DNA from: Syntrophobotulus glycolicus DSM 8271
GTDB taxonomy: Bacteria > Bacillota > Desulfitobacteriia > Desulfitobacteriales > Syntrophobotulaceae
DNA length: 64,000 nt
NCBI RefSeq assembly: GCF_000190635.1
Contig: NC_015172.1
Location: 930,001-994,000, forward strand
Reading direction: 5' to 3'
Within the stretch, counting starts at the first letter, position 1. Every line of letters begins with the position of its first letter. Both the position numbers and the translations under genes were made by a program. Shown one piece after another: positions 17,196-25,218 of the stretch. The notes under the pieces were generated by a model. The model ran no database searches and was not told the DNA's origin. It was given only the letters and a program-made list of their open reading frames with translations.

Positions 17196-17810
17196 ATGAA
17201 AAAAAATAAAAGAATTGCAGGATTTATTGCCATGATCTTGGTTTTTATATTGAGTGGTTGTAAAGCTGCTGAAACTTCAGAGGGTATTACCACAATTACG
17301 TTTCCTTCTGACAACACTGGGAAAACTGAGTTTAACGCATCAATTTATGAGGTAGGTCCTTTTACTTTATCTTTGAAAATGCCGAGTGATTGGAGCATCG
17401 AGAGTGTGGCTCCAAATGAAGGATTCACCTTTCTGCCTGTTTTTTCGAAATCATATATACTTAATGAAAATGATGAATACGTAGGTGTCGTAGGCTACAA
17501 TACGTATGAGGTTTATGAGGGCGCAGAGGAAGACCCTCGTGCAATTTATAACGAAATTGCGTTGGGGAACGATTATCATTTTGATGTCAGGGATTCCTAT
17601 AATGTGATAAAGGAAACTCCTGCGGGGTCTGCTGCTGTCGTTGATGTTTACTATTCCGGCTCTATAAATGACGGTGTTGAGAAACAGAATAAAGGAATTG
17701 TATCATATAATAAAGATTTATTAGTTTATGTTGCAATGGAGTTTTATCGTGATAAAATTACGCATGAACAGGCCAATATGATTGCCGAAAGCATTAGTAT
17801 TTCTAAGTAA
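17196..17810 (+). CDS. Predicted lipoprotein in the sigma factor operon
   Basis: 204 residues from ATG 17196 (GGAGAGGGG upstream); codons before it in the long frame from 17064 look non-coding. The start MKKNKRIAGFIAMILVFILS followed by GC is a clear lipoprotein signal with the lipobox LSGC, cysteine at about residue 24. The mature part (FTLSLKMPSDWSIESV... ending EQANMIAESISIS) resembles small extracytoplasmic PsbP/DUF-type domains but I do not recognise a specific family. It follows the sigma and anti-sigma genes and may be a target of the sigma factor or part of signal sensing. Confidence 0.7.
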   Translation: MKKNKRIAGFIAMILVFILSGCKAAETSEGITTITFPSDNTGKTEFNASIYEVGPFTLSLKMPSDWSIESVAPNEGFTFLPVFSKSYILNENDEYVGVVGYNTYEVYEGAEEDPRAIYNEIALGNDYHFDVRDSYNVIKETPAGSAAVVDVYYSGSINDGVEKQNKGIVSYNKDLLVYVAMEFYRDKITHEQANMIAESISISK

Positions 17811-17959
17811 ATAAATATTCTTTTGAGTATATTCTCTGTGTGCCATTTCTCAATACGTCTGAACAAAGTATGGTATAGCCAAAAAATGATTACACATTTT
17901 CCCATGTGTGATTTGGTTACGCAAGTATCTAGAGAACTGGTTAAGCTAAGAATCAGTGT

Positions 17960-17995
17960 AAATCCCCAAACACCGCAGGAAATGTTTGGGGATTT
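17960..17995. terminator. Hairpin, 13-bp stem
   Basis: AATCCCCAAACA at 17961-17972 pairs perfectly with TGTTTGGGGATT at 17983-17994 (one more A-T pair outside), loop of 10 bases. No T-tract follows, so it is terminator-like but not a textbook intrinsic terminator. It lies 150 bases after the lipoprotein gene. Confidence 0.5.
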
Positions 17996-18469
17996 GCCGC
18001 TTCGCAGGATTGCTTGAGATCATAAACCCTCAACCGATTTATCCGACAGCCTTGAATTTATTCTGTTCTCTCTCAGAGGTGAACACGCTCGCAAAGAGCC
18101 GGGTAAAAAGACGTGATACGATACAAGAGAGGTATTGAGCAGGGATGTTCGAAAGTGTATTGAACAGCCGGAGGAGGCTCTTGACATTTATCCCGGGAAG
18201 TAGTAGGTATAAAATAGAAAAACATAATATGAATTTTATTACCATGATCAGGTTTTCACAATCCCGGACAGGATCTGCGCCGAGGATTTGCAGTTTGCTT
18301 ATCTTTACTGTCTGGAGAGAATAGACAGTGAAGATGCTTACAACATGAGAAAGTCTGGGTCGCTTTCGGCAGATCAGACCTCCTTAAAATGTATTGGACA
18401 GATAAAATGTGTTGGATATATCGGATATCATGGCAGATCAATCAATAAATAAATAAGGCAGGTAATGGG

Positions 18470-18649
18470 ATGAGACTTGTCCTCTGTATTCTAATCGTTG
18501 TCGCTATTGGGATGATCCTTGCGAGATTCGCAAGGCTGGCCGGTGGAATCCTCAGGTTTTCAGAAAGATATATATGGTTTCGAAAGCTTTTAAAGAAAGT
18601 CAGAAAATCAATTCAGGGATTCAAAAAAAATGGTTGGCCGGGAGGATGA
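18470..18649 (+). CDS. Small membrane protein, 59 residues, hypothetical
   Basis: ATG 18470 follows AGGCAGGTAATGGG. The product begins MRLVLCILIVVAIGMILARF, a single hydrophobic helix, and continues with a basic tail (RKLLKKVRKSIQGFKKNGW) before TGA at 18647. The pattern of one membrane helix and a positively charged tail is that of many small bacterial membrane proteins. It stands alone, 240 bases before ligD. Its coding status rests only on start site and composition. Confidence 0.4.
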   Translation: MRLVLCILIVVAIGMILARFARLAGGILRFSERYIWFRKLLKKVRKSIQGFKKNGWPGG

Positions 18650-18889
18650 AGGTTCGTTTATTCCGCAAAGGAATTGGACGGGCCTTTTCATTGATTAGCT
18701 TCCCTGCCCTGACCTGTCAAGGATGCTGACCGCTTAAAAGGATACTTATCATTCAACTGGAAACAATAAATCCAGAGGCGCTTTCATTCAATATGATGAC
18801 ATTGAATTCAACCTGTGAAAGCAGGAAGGCAACAGCCTTCAAGGACGGTCGGAAGAAGACCGAAAAAGAGAAGGAACCGGAGCAATCTG

Positions 18890-21331
18890 ATGGATAGAAA
18901 GCTGAACGACTACAACGAAAAAAGGAATTTTGCCAGGACCACGGAACCGGAAGGGGCAAGAGAAATGGCCCGGGAAGGCTTAAGGTTTGTCGTCCAGCAC
19001 CATCTGGCCCGCAGGGATCACTATGATTTCCGCCTGGAATGGGACGGAGCTCTCTTGAGCTGGGCCGTGCCCAAGGGACCTTCCTATAATACCCGGGATA
19101 AGAGGCTGGCCGTCCAGGTGGAGGACCATCCCCTGGAATACAGGAACTTTGAGGGGACGATTCCCAAAGGGGAATATGGCGGCGGAGTCGTCATGCTCTG
19201 GGATGAAGGGTACTGGGAACCGGATGGGAATGTGGACGACGGGCTCCGCGCAGGGATGCTGAAGTTTGTGCTCAAAGGACGGAGGCTGAAGGGAAAGTGG
19301 GCTTTGGTGCGCTTGAAAAAGAAAGCGGGCGAGACCAAGGATAACTGGCTGCTGCTGAAAGAAAAAGATCAGTATGCCAAAACCGGCGACGAGGTTTCCC
19401 AGTTTGCCACCAGCATCAGAACCGGACGCACCATGAAGGAAATCGAAGAAGGGGAGGACGAAAAGATCACCCCAAACCCCTTCGGCAGTACCGGCGTGCA
19501 GCTGGCCAAATTAGTGCGGATGGTTCCTGAAGGGGAGGATTGGCTCTATGAGCTGAAATACGACGGCTACAGGATAGTGGCGTATATGGAGGGCGGCAGC
19601 GCCCGCCTTCTGACCAGGAATGGCCGGGATTATACGGCGCGGTTTCCGGATGTCGCCTCTTCCCTTAGCGATTGGGCCGGAGGAAGGGCCATGATTCTGG
19701 ACGGCGAAATGGCCGTCACGGATGCAGCGGGCAGGACAGATTTTCAGGCGCTCCAGAACTATCTGAACAATGCTCAGGCCCAAAGCCTGACCTATATCAT
19801 CTTTGATCTCCTGGCCCTGGATGGGGCGGACCTCCGGGGACACCGCCTGCTTGACCGGAAGGGAACCCTGGAAGCGTTGCTGAAGGATGCCCCTGAAAAC
19901 CTCTACTACAGCCGGCATGTGAGCGGAAACGGCAGGGAAAGCTTCGCTGCGGCCTGTGCCGCAGGTCTGGAAGGAATCATCGGCAAAAAAGCGGATTCCC
20001 TCTACAGCGGAACCAGAAACGGGGACTGGATCAAGCTGAAATGCGAGCAACGGCAGGAATTTGTGATCGGGGGCTATACCCTTTCCGCGAAAAAGACGAG
20101 CGGGGTCAGCTCCCTGCTCCTGGGGGTTTACGAAGGTCAGGGATTGGTCTATGCCGGCCGGGCCGGCACGGGCTTAAGTGAAGCGGGCCGGAGAGAGCTT
20201 GCGGAAAAATTTGCGGGCAGAGAGAGAACGGAGCCTCCTTTCCGGCTTCCGCCCAAGGCCAGGGCAAACGAGAAAATCACCTGGCTGGAGCCTGAGCTGG
20301 TCGCGGAAATCAAATTTGCCGAATGGACCAAGGATGATCTGTTAAGGCAGGCCAGCTTCAAAGGCCTGCGGACGGACAAGAAGCCTGAGGAGATCAAAAG
20401 GGAAAAAACGGATGGGGAAAGACAGCCCCCGCCGTCCGCCAAAGAAACGGAGAGAGCCATGGAAGCAAACACCAACAGCATCATGATCGAAGGAATCAAG
20501 ATCACAAATCCGGACAAGGTAATCTTTACCGACCCTGAAACCACCAAAGGGGATGTGGTCCGGTACTACGCCCAGGTGGCGGAGCGCATGCTGCCTTATG
20601 TGAGCCGCAGGGTGCTCAGCATCGTCCGCTGCCCTAAGGGCATCGCCCAGACCTGCTTTTATAAAAAGCATCCCGGCCCCGGCAGCAAGGGAATCGTCAC
20701 CATCCCGGTCACCAACAGCGACGGAGAAACCGAGGAATATTTTTATATAGAGAACACCTCCGGACTGATTGCTGAAGCCCAAATGGGCACCCTGGAATTT
20801 CATACCTGGGGAAGCCGGGCGGACGAGCTGGAAAAGCCTGATCTGATGGTTTTTGATCTGGACCCGGATGAAGGAATGGATCTGAGCAGGGTGCGCCAGG
20901 GTGTGCGGGATATGAAAGATCTTCTCACCGAGCTTTCCTTGCGGGCCTACCTGAAAACCAGCGGCGGCAAGGGGTATCATGTGGTCGTCCCGCTAAAGCC
21001 CTCTGTTTCCTGGGACCGGTTTTACGATTTTGCCAGGCGGGTTGCCGAAGTGATGGAGCAGAAATGGCCTGACCGTTACACCAGCAATGTGAGAAAGGCC
21101 AAGCGCGCGGGCAAGATCTTTATCGACTGGATGCGCAACGGCAGAGGGGCGACCAGTATTGCCCCCTATTCCCTGAGAGCGAGGGAAGGGACCAGAGTGT
21201 CCATGCCCATTGCCTGGGAGGAGCTGGATACGGTGGCTCCGGACAGTGTCAATATGGCGGAGGCGCTGCGGCGGATCGGCGGCAATGACCCCTGGCAGGG
21301 TTTCTTCCGGAACGGGCAGCAGCTGAAATGA
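18890..21331 (+). CDS. ligD: ATP-dependent DNA ligase D (non-homologous end joining)
   Basis: 813 residues from ATG 18890 (GGAG upstream). Three domains in order. A 3'-phosphoesterase domain (about 1-190) has HHLARRDHYDFRLEWDG and GEYGGG. An ATP-dependent ligase domain (about 200-500) has the adenylated lysine in ELKYDGYR (Lys223), GEMAV, and EGIIGK with IKLK. A primase-polymerase domain (about 530-813) has DLDPDEGMD catalytic aspartates, TSGGKGYHV and SIAPYSLR. This is the PE-LIG-POL order also seen in Pseudomonas. It repairs double-strand breaks with Ku, but no ku gene is in this window. Confidence 0.95.
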   Translation: MDRKLNDYNEKRNFARTTEPEGAREMAREGLRFVVQHHLARRDHYDFRLEWDGALLSWAVPKGPSYNTRDKRLAVQVEDHPLEYRNFEGTIPKGEYGGGVVMLWDEGYWEPDGNVDDGLRAGMLKFVLKGRRLKGKWALVRLKKKAGETKDNWLLLKEKDQYAKTGDEVSQFATSIRTGRTMKEIEEGEDEKITPNPFGSTGVQLAKLVRMVPEGEDWLYELKYDGYRIVAYMEGGSARLLTRNGRDYTARFPDVASSLSDWAGGRAMILDGEMAVTDAAGRTDFQALQNYLNNAQAQSLTYIIFDLLALDGADLRGHRLLDRKGTLEALLKDAPENLYYSRHVSGNGRESFAAACAAGLEGIIGKKADSLYSGTRNGDWIKLKCEQRQEFVIGGYTLSAKKTSGVSSLLLGVYEGQGLVYAGRAGTGLSEAGRRELAEKFAGRERTEPPFRLPPKARANEKITWLEPELVAEIKFAEWTKDDLLRQASFKGLRTDKKPEEIKREKTDGERQPPPSAKETERAMEANTNSIMIEGIKITNPDKVIFTDPETTKGDVVRYYAQVAERMLPYVSRRVLSIVRCPKGIAQTCFYKKHPGPGSKGIVTIPVTNSDGETEEYFYIENTSGLIAEAQMGTLEFHTWGSRADELEKPDLMVFDLDPDEGMDLSRVRQGVRDMKDLLTELSLRAYLKTSGGKGYHVVVPLKPSVSWDRFYDFARRVAEVMEQKWPDRYTSNVRKAKRAGKIFIDWMRNGRGATSIAPYSLRAREGTRVSMPIAWEELDTVAPDSVNMAEALRRIGGNDPWQGFFRNGQQLK

Positions 21332-21359
21332 ACAGGCCGTTCGGAAATGAACAGGCCGT
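21325..21359 (+). repeat. Short tandem duplication at the ligD stop codon
   Basis: GAAATGAACAGGCCGT occurs at 21325-21340 and again at 21344-21359, a period of 19 bases. The first copy contains the ligD TGA stop. Probably a replication-slippage duplication; no function is evident. Confidence 0.7.
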
Positions 21360-21370
21360 CCTGATATCCC

Positions 21371-21400
21371 TTGACAATAAATGGGGGGTATGAATATAAT
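21371..21400 (+). promoter_or_regulatory. Sigma-A type promoter for the MtaA-like gene
   Basis: TTGACA at 21371-21376 and TATAAT at 21395-21400 are both perfect consensus boxes, separated by 18 bases. Transcription would start near 21407, giving a leader of about 140 nt before the ATG at 21550. A terminator-like hairpin lies inside that leader. Confidence 0.75.
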
Positions 21401-21453
21401 GAGCAGGATGAAAATATATTAATCATGGGACAAAAAACATGAGATAAAATCGA

Positions 21454-21506
21454 CCGGAAAGCTGGAGATCTCGCGCGTAAGCGCAGGATTTCCGGCTTCT
21501 TTTTTT
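21454..21506 (+). terminator. Leader terminator (attenuator candidate) before the MtaA-like gene
   Basis: CCGGAAA at 21454-21460 pairs with TTTCCGG at 21489-21495. The enclosed part holds a GCGC-GTAA-GCGC hairpin, and the outer stem is followed by CTTC and a run of seven T. It lies between the strong promoter at 21371 and the gene at 21550, so full-length transcription requires read-through. This is the layout of an attenuator or riboswitch; no known riboswitch consensus was recognised. Confidence 0.65.
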
Positions 21507-21549
21507 CAGAAGACACAGCCCGGAGAGGGCAAGAAATGGAGGTTTTGGC

Positions 21550-22584
21550 ATGAGCATGACGCCCAGGCAAGTTCTTCAGGCGGTTACGAGCTTCAAGGAA
21601 CCTGACCGCCTGCCGATCTCAATTTCCGCGCTGAGCATTCTCCAGCACCGGGAGGGTTATACGCAGGAGAGCTTCCTGCGGCTGCCCCCGCAGGAGCAGG
21701 CCGAATTCGCATATCAGGCAACGCGGACATACGGAGGAGACATGCTGCAAGTCGGACTTGGCGGTACGCTGGCGGTAAAGGCGCTCGGCGGCAAGGTCAA
21801 ATTCCGCGCTCACGGTCCGGCAGATGTCACGGAGCCGCTGATCGAAAATATCTCCGATCTTGACAAGATCGACCTTGACCGCGTAAAAGAGGATGAGCAT
21901 TACCAAAACGCCCTGGAGGTAGCAAGGCACACTTTGCGGCTGGCAGGGGATGAATACCCGGTCTCGGTCGGTTCCTGGGGGCTTTACACGCAGGCCGGCC
22001 TGCTTTATGGCGCGGAAAAGCTGATGCGGGGGAGCATCCGCGACAAAGCGGCCATCCGGGCCCTGCTGGATTTCACTTTTGAGCTGCTTAAAGCCACGAC
22101 CGGTGAAATCGTGGACATGGGAGCGAGCGTCGGTAGCCTGGCGGACCCGACAGCCTCCGGGGACATGATCTCCCGCGAGCTTTTTGCAGAGCTTGCCCTT
22201 CCTTATTTGAGGAAGGTGTATGACTGGTACCGTTCGAAGGGCCTTCTGACCTCGCTGCACATCTGCGGCAATATCAACGACCGGATCGGCCTGATCCCGG
22301 AAACGGGGGTGAATATCCTGTCGATTGACTATAAGGTTGACATCGGGCGGGCGGCAAAGCTCCTGAAGGGTAAGACGGTGATCGGCGGCAACGCCGATCC
22401 TGTCGCGGTCATTATGCAGAGCGACGCCGAAGCTGTCCGCAAAGCCTATCTTGAGATCATCGAAAGGGTTGGAAACGCTCCGTACATCGTAATGGCGGGG
22501 TGCGGCATCCCTTCCCGTACTCCGCTGGAAAATATTCAGGCAATGGTCGATATTGCTCATCACACCGTGCCGAAATACAGTTGA
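21550..22584 (+). CDS. Uroporphyrinogen decarboxylase-fold methyltransferase (MtaA/CmuA-like)
   Basis: 344 residues from ATG 21550 (ATGGAGG upstream). The fold is that of uroporphyrinogen decarboxylase, but the zinc ligands of corrinoid-methyltransferase relatives (MtaA, MtbA, CmuA) are present: His237-x-Cys239 in LHICGN and Cys318 in VMAGCGIP. Those enzymes move methyl groups between a corrinoid protein and a thiol or tetrahydrofolate carrier. No corrinoid protein or partner methyltransferase is adjacent, so the donor is unknown. A promoter and leader terminator upstream suggest regulated expression. Confidence 0.85.
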   Translation: MSMTPRQVLQAVTSFKEPDRLPISISALSILQHREGYTQESFLRLPPQEQAEFAYQATRTYGGDMLQVGLGGTLAVKALGGKVKFRAHGPADVTEPLIENISDLDKIDLDRVKEDEHYQNALEVARHTLRLAGDEYPVSVGSWGLYTQAGLLYGAEKLMRGSIRDKAAIRALLDFTFELLKATTGEIVDMGASVGSLADPTASGDMISRELFAELALPYLRKVYDWYRSKGLLTSLHICGNINDRIGLIPETGVNILSIDYKVDIGRAAKLLKGKTVIGGNADPVAVIMQSDAEAVRKAYLEIIERVGNAPYIVMAGCGIPSRTPLENIQAMVDIAHHTVPKYS

Positions 22585-22719
22585 GGCTGCCGCTTTCCCA
22601 TTGCACAGATCAAGAAATCGATTTCAGGCCATGAAAGCCAGGGGCATCAGAACTCTGAATTCTGATGTCTTTGTTTTGATCTTTTTTCCAAGGATGGCGT
22701 GAAGGATAAGCCGTAAGCG

Positions 22720-22766
22720 TTGACAAGGAAACGATTAATTTGATAAATTAGTTTCAAAGGAAACTA
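22720..22766 (+). promoter_or_regulatory. Promoter with overlapping palindromic operator for the MarR-MFS operon
   Basis: TTGACA at 22720-22725 and TAAATT at 22744-22749 (spacing 18) form a plausible promoter. The element TAGTTTC-AAAG-GAAACTA at 22749-22766 is a perfect inverted repeat overlapping and following the -10 box. A third GAAAC at 22728-22732 faces GTTTC at 22751-22755. These half-sites are placed so that the MarR protein encoded at 22788 could repress its own operon. The assignment to that protein is inference. Confidence 0.6.
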
Positions 22767-22787
22767 TAGAGAGGGAGGATTCATTCG

Positions 22788-23225
22788 TTGGAGAGCATCG
22801 GCAGGTACAGTGCGGCGATCTACCGGCTCAGTCAGAGCATATTCAACCATAAGCTGAAGGAGCTGGGGATCAGCAGCGGACAGTATGATTTTTTTCTCGT
22901 GATCGCCCGCAATGAGGGGATCAGCCAAAAGGAGCTCGGAGACAGGCTCTATGTGGAGAAATCAACGACGGCCAAGGCGGTCAAGCATCTCCTGAACAAA
23001 GGCTACATTCATAAAAAGCAGATCGAAAACGATAAGCGGTATTTTGCGCTGTATCTGACAGAAAAGGGTATTCAAGCCTCGGTGGCTGTTCAAGCGGTCT
23101 TTTCGGAAATCCTGGACATCTTTTCCAGCAATATTCCGGAAGAGACGATCGAACAAACGATCGTGGTATTGAAACAAGTGATCGGCAACTTGCAGGAAGA
23201 AAAAAGGAAAGACATCAGTGAATAA
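22788..23225 (+). CDS. MarR family transcriptional regulator
   Basis: 145 residues from TTG 22788 (GAGGGAGG upstream). The winged helix is clear: SQKELGDRLYVEKSTTAKAV is the recognition helix-turn-helix, and QIENDKRYFALYLTEKG is the wing with the conserved D-R pair. MarR proteins bind palindromes as dimers and release DNA on ligand binding. The adjacent MFS exporter begins 22 bases downstream and the operator-like palindrome lies 20-40 bases upstream, so it is probably a local repressor of the efflux gene. Confidence 0.9.
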   Translation: MESIGRYSAAIYRLSQSIFNHKLKELGISSGQYDFFLVIARNEGISQKELGDRLYVEKSTTAKAVKHLLNKGYIHKKQIENDKRYFALYLTEKGIQASVAVQAVFSEILDIFSSNIPEETIEQTIVVLKQVIGNLQEEKRKDISE

Positions 23226-23247
23226 CAGTGATGATTTTACGGAGGCA

Positions 23248-24645
23248 ATGAATATGGAACAGAGCAGCAGTCAGACCAGGATTATTTTGGTGATTGTCAT
23301 GATCACCTCTTTTGTGACGCCATTTATGAGCAATGCCGTGAACCTGGCCATCCCCTCTATCGGGCTGGAGTTTGGGGGCAATCAAAGCCTGATGAATTGG
23401 GTGGTTTTCGGCTTTTTGCTTTCCTCCGCCGCTTTTTTGCTGCCGTTTGGCCGCCTGGCCGACCAGTTCGGGCGGAAAAGAATATTTTTGATCGGCATGG
23501 TTTTACTGGCGGCCTCTTCCCTAGCCTGCGCTTTAGCCACCTCTCTGCCCGCCCTGGTCGGCTTCAGGATTTTGCAGGGCTTTTCCAGCTCCATGATATT
23601 CAGCAATGCAATGGCGATTTTAACCTCGGTCGTACCGCCCGAATCCAGAGGCAAGGCTTTGGGCTTAAACGCCGCCGCCACCTACATCGGCTTATCCTGC
23701 GGCCCGGTATTGGGAGGCTTGATCACCAGAGTATTCACGTGGCGGGGGATCTTTTATTTCAACCTGGTGATGGCGCTCCTGATTATTGTGATCACAGTCT
23801 GGAAATTAAAGGGGGAATGGACAGGTGTCACCGCTAAAATTGACGGCTGGGGCATGATCCTGTGTATCGCCGCTCAAGCCCTGCTGTTGTTTGGGCTCAA
23901 TGATCTGACGGCCGGCCTTCTCTATCAGCTCAGCTTTGCGGCGGGGATTGTGCTGCTGGCCGTATTTTTCCTGTTTGAACGAAACCATCCCAATCCCCTG
24001 ATTCCGATCGGAAGTATGATCCAAAACCGGCCGTTTGTTTTTTCCAACCTGGCGACCTTAATCAATTACAGCGCGACATTCGCCCTGAGTTTTGTCTTAT
24101 CCCTGTATCTGCAGACCGCGCTTGGCATTGATACGGCGATCTCAGGACTGATTTTGCTGGTCCAGCCGATGATGATGGCTCTGCTCTCTCCGCTTGCCGG
24201 GACATTATCGGACAGGATCAGACCCGGGGTCCTTGCTTCCCTGGGGATGGGCATCTCGGCCCTGGGGCTGTTTTTCTTCATTTTTCTCACTATCCAGACC
24301 CCGATTGTGCTGATCATTTTGAACCTGGCCTTTATCGGGATTGGCTTTGCCCTGTTTGCCTCACCCAATACCAATGCCGTCATGGGCTCGGTTGACCGGA
24401 CACTGTACGGTGTGGCGTCTTCCGTGATGGGAAATATGCGGCTGCTGGGCCAGTCTGTCAGTATGGCCATTGTTTCCCTCATTACCTCGATCCTGATGCG
24501 CAATCTCACCGTCAGCTCAGCAGGCTATGTTGATCAGCTGATGGTCAGCCTGAGGATCTCCTTTATCATCTTTGCCGTATTCTGCAGCCTGGGCGTGTTT
24601 GCGTCGATGGTCGGGGGCAAGGGGAGGGAAGCGGGAGAAAGCTGA
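23248..24645 (+). CDS. MFS drug efflux transporter (DHA2-type, 14 membrane segments)
   Basis: 465 residues from ATG 23248 (GGAGG upstream); GTG 23218, which overlaps the marR stop, is a less likely start. Fourteen hydrophobic segments and the loop 2-3 motif GRLADQFGRKRIFLIGM are those of the major facilitator superfamily. The motif in segment 5 (GLSCGPVLGGLI) is the antiporter motif C of drug/proton exchangers of the EmrB/QacA type. It should expel a toxic compound sensed by the MarR regulator. The substrate is unknown. Confidence 0.9.
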   Translation: MNMEQSSSQTRIILVIVMITSFVTPFMSNAVNLAIPSIGLEFGGNQSLMNWVVFGFLLSSAAFLLPFGRLADQFGRKRIFLIGMVLLAASSLACALATSLPALVGFRILQGFSSSMIFSNAMAILTSVVPPESRGKALGLNAAATYIGLSCGPVLGGLITRVFTWRGIFYFNLVMALLIIVITVWKLKGEWTGVTAKIDGWGMILCIAAQALLLFGLNDLTAGLLYQLSFAAGIVLLAVFFLFERNHPNPLIPIGSMIQNRPFVFSNLATLINYSATFALSFVLSLYLQTALGIDTAISGLILLVQPMMMALLSPLAGTLSDRIRPGVLASLGMGISALGLFFFIFLTIQTPIVLIILNLAFIGIGFALFASPNTNAVMGSVDRTLYGVASSVMGNMRLLGQSVSMAIVSLITSILMRNLTVSSAGYVDQLMVSLRISFIIFAVFCSLGVFASMVGGKGREAGES

Positions 24646-24689
24646 GCGCATCCATAAGTCCGGCTGAAAATCTGATGGAACGTCTCCTG

Positions 24690-24722
24690 CAAAACCACTG
24701 TGCACTGTGCACAGTGGTTTTG
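24690..24722. terminator. Perfect 15-bp inverted repeat after the MFS gene
   Basis: CAAAACCACTGTGCA at 24690-24704 and its exact complement at 24708-24722 are separated by 3 bases, giving a very stable hairpin with A and T runs at its base in both directions. It lies 45 bases after the transporter stop and just upstream of the next promoter. Likely a bidirectional terminator separating the two operons. Confidence 0.6.
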
Positions 24723-24735
24723 GCGTTTCATTCCA

Positions 24736-24764
24736 TTTACACGGCAAATAAGCAGTGCTACAAT
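24736..24764 (+). promoter_or_regulatory. Promoter of the PII / ABC / ureohydrolase operon
   Basis: TTTACA at 24736-24741 and TACAAT at 24759-24764 with an ideal 17-bp spacer. Predicted transcription start near 24771, leaving a leader of about 105 nt before the first PII gene. Confidence 0.65.
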
Positions 24765-24773
24765 TCAAGGTGT

Positions 24774-24845
24774 CAAGGGTTATATGGAGTCACGGAAACA
24801 AGGGCGTTTCAAAGCAGTTGGCTTGAATACCCTTGTTTCTTTTTT
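24774..24845 (+). terminator. Leader terminator with a competing pairing arm (attenuator candidate)
   Basis: GAAACAAGGG at 24795-24804 pairs perfectly with CCCTTGTTTC at 24830-24839, followed by six T: a full intrinsic terminator inside the leader of the PII operon. An earlier CAAGGG at 24774-24779 can pair with the same CCCTTG (24830-24835), so two exclusive structures are possible. This is the arrangement of a transcription attenuator. None of the known guanidine riboswitch consensus sequences was recognised. Confidence 0.65.
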
Positions 24846-24874
24846 GAAAATTACTCTGATAAGGGGAAAGCAAA

Positions 24875-25201
24875 ATGAAAATGGTGAAGGCGGTTATCAG
24901 GCCGGAAAAATTTTATGATGTGCTATATGCACTGAATGAAGCGGGGTTTTCCGCCGCAACACGGTTTGGGGTGCTGGGGCGGGGCAAGCAAAACGGCTTA
25001 AAGGCCGGAGCGGTGTCCTATGATGAAATCCCTAAGGAGATGATGATCATCGTGGTTGAGGATCAGGACGAGCAAAAGGTATGTGATGTGATTATGCAGA
25101 ATGCCAGGACCGGTCTCAAGGGGGCCTACGGCGACGGGAAAATCATTGTGACGACTGTGGATACGGTTTATACCATCTCCAGCGGAGAAAAAAAACTTTG
25201 A
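24875..25201 (+). CDS. PII family nitrogen regulator, NifI1-like
   Basis: 108 residues from ATG 24875. The chain VKAVIRPEKFYDVLYALNEA, then GVLGRGKQNGL, VSYDEIPKEMMIIVVED and the C-terminal AYGDGKIIV are PII hallmarks. The GRGKQ plus YDEIPKEM combination is typical of NifI1, the archaeal and clostridial PII type that senses 2-oxoglutarate and regulates nitrogenase. Here it opens an operon with an ABC importer and a ureohydrolase, not a nif operon. It likely signals nitrogen status to the transporter or enzyme. The stop overlaps the upstream edge of the next PII frame. Confidence 0.85.
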   Translation: MKMVKAVIRPEKFYDVLYALNEAGFSAATRFGVLGRGKQNGLKAGAVSYDEIPKEMMIIVVEDQDEQKVCDVIMQNARTGLKGAYGDGKIIVTTVDTVYTISSGEKKL

Positions 25202-25218
25202 AAAGGATGCGCGGGAAG

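Larger units (their letters stand above)
17811..18889. other. 1.1-kb region with hairpin and one small ORF
   Basis: No standard gene is visible on either strand. It contains a strong hairpin at 17960-17995 and a 59-codon ORF at 18470-18649. An open stretch around 18255-18450 on the plus strand lacks a start and ribosome binding site and could be a decayed gene, but I do not recognise it. The last 240 bases lead into ligD and show nothing clear. Confidence 0.6.

Noticed and set aside
20342-20980. Minus-strand frame of 212 codons inside ligD
   Set aside because: Shadow of the ligD polymerase domain.
21619-22563. 314-codon open frame on the minus strand opposite the MtaA-like gene
   Set aside because: Antisense shadow; the plus-strand gene has complete family motifs and a ribosome binding site.
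24740-24874. Known guanidine riboswitch upstream of the PII operon
   Set aside because: The leader is too short and none of the ykkC, mini-ykkC or ykkC-III consensus motifs was recognised, although the gene context would fit.
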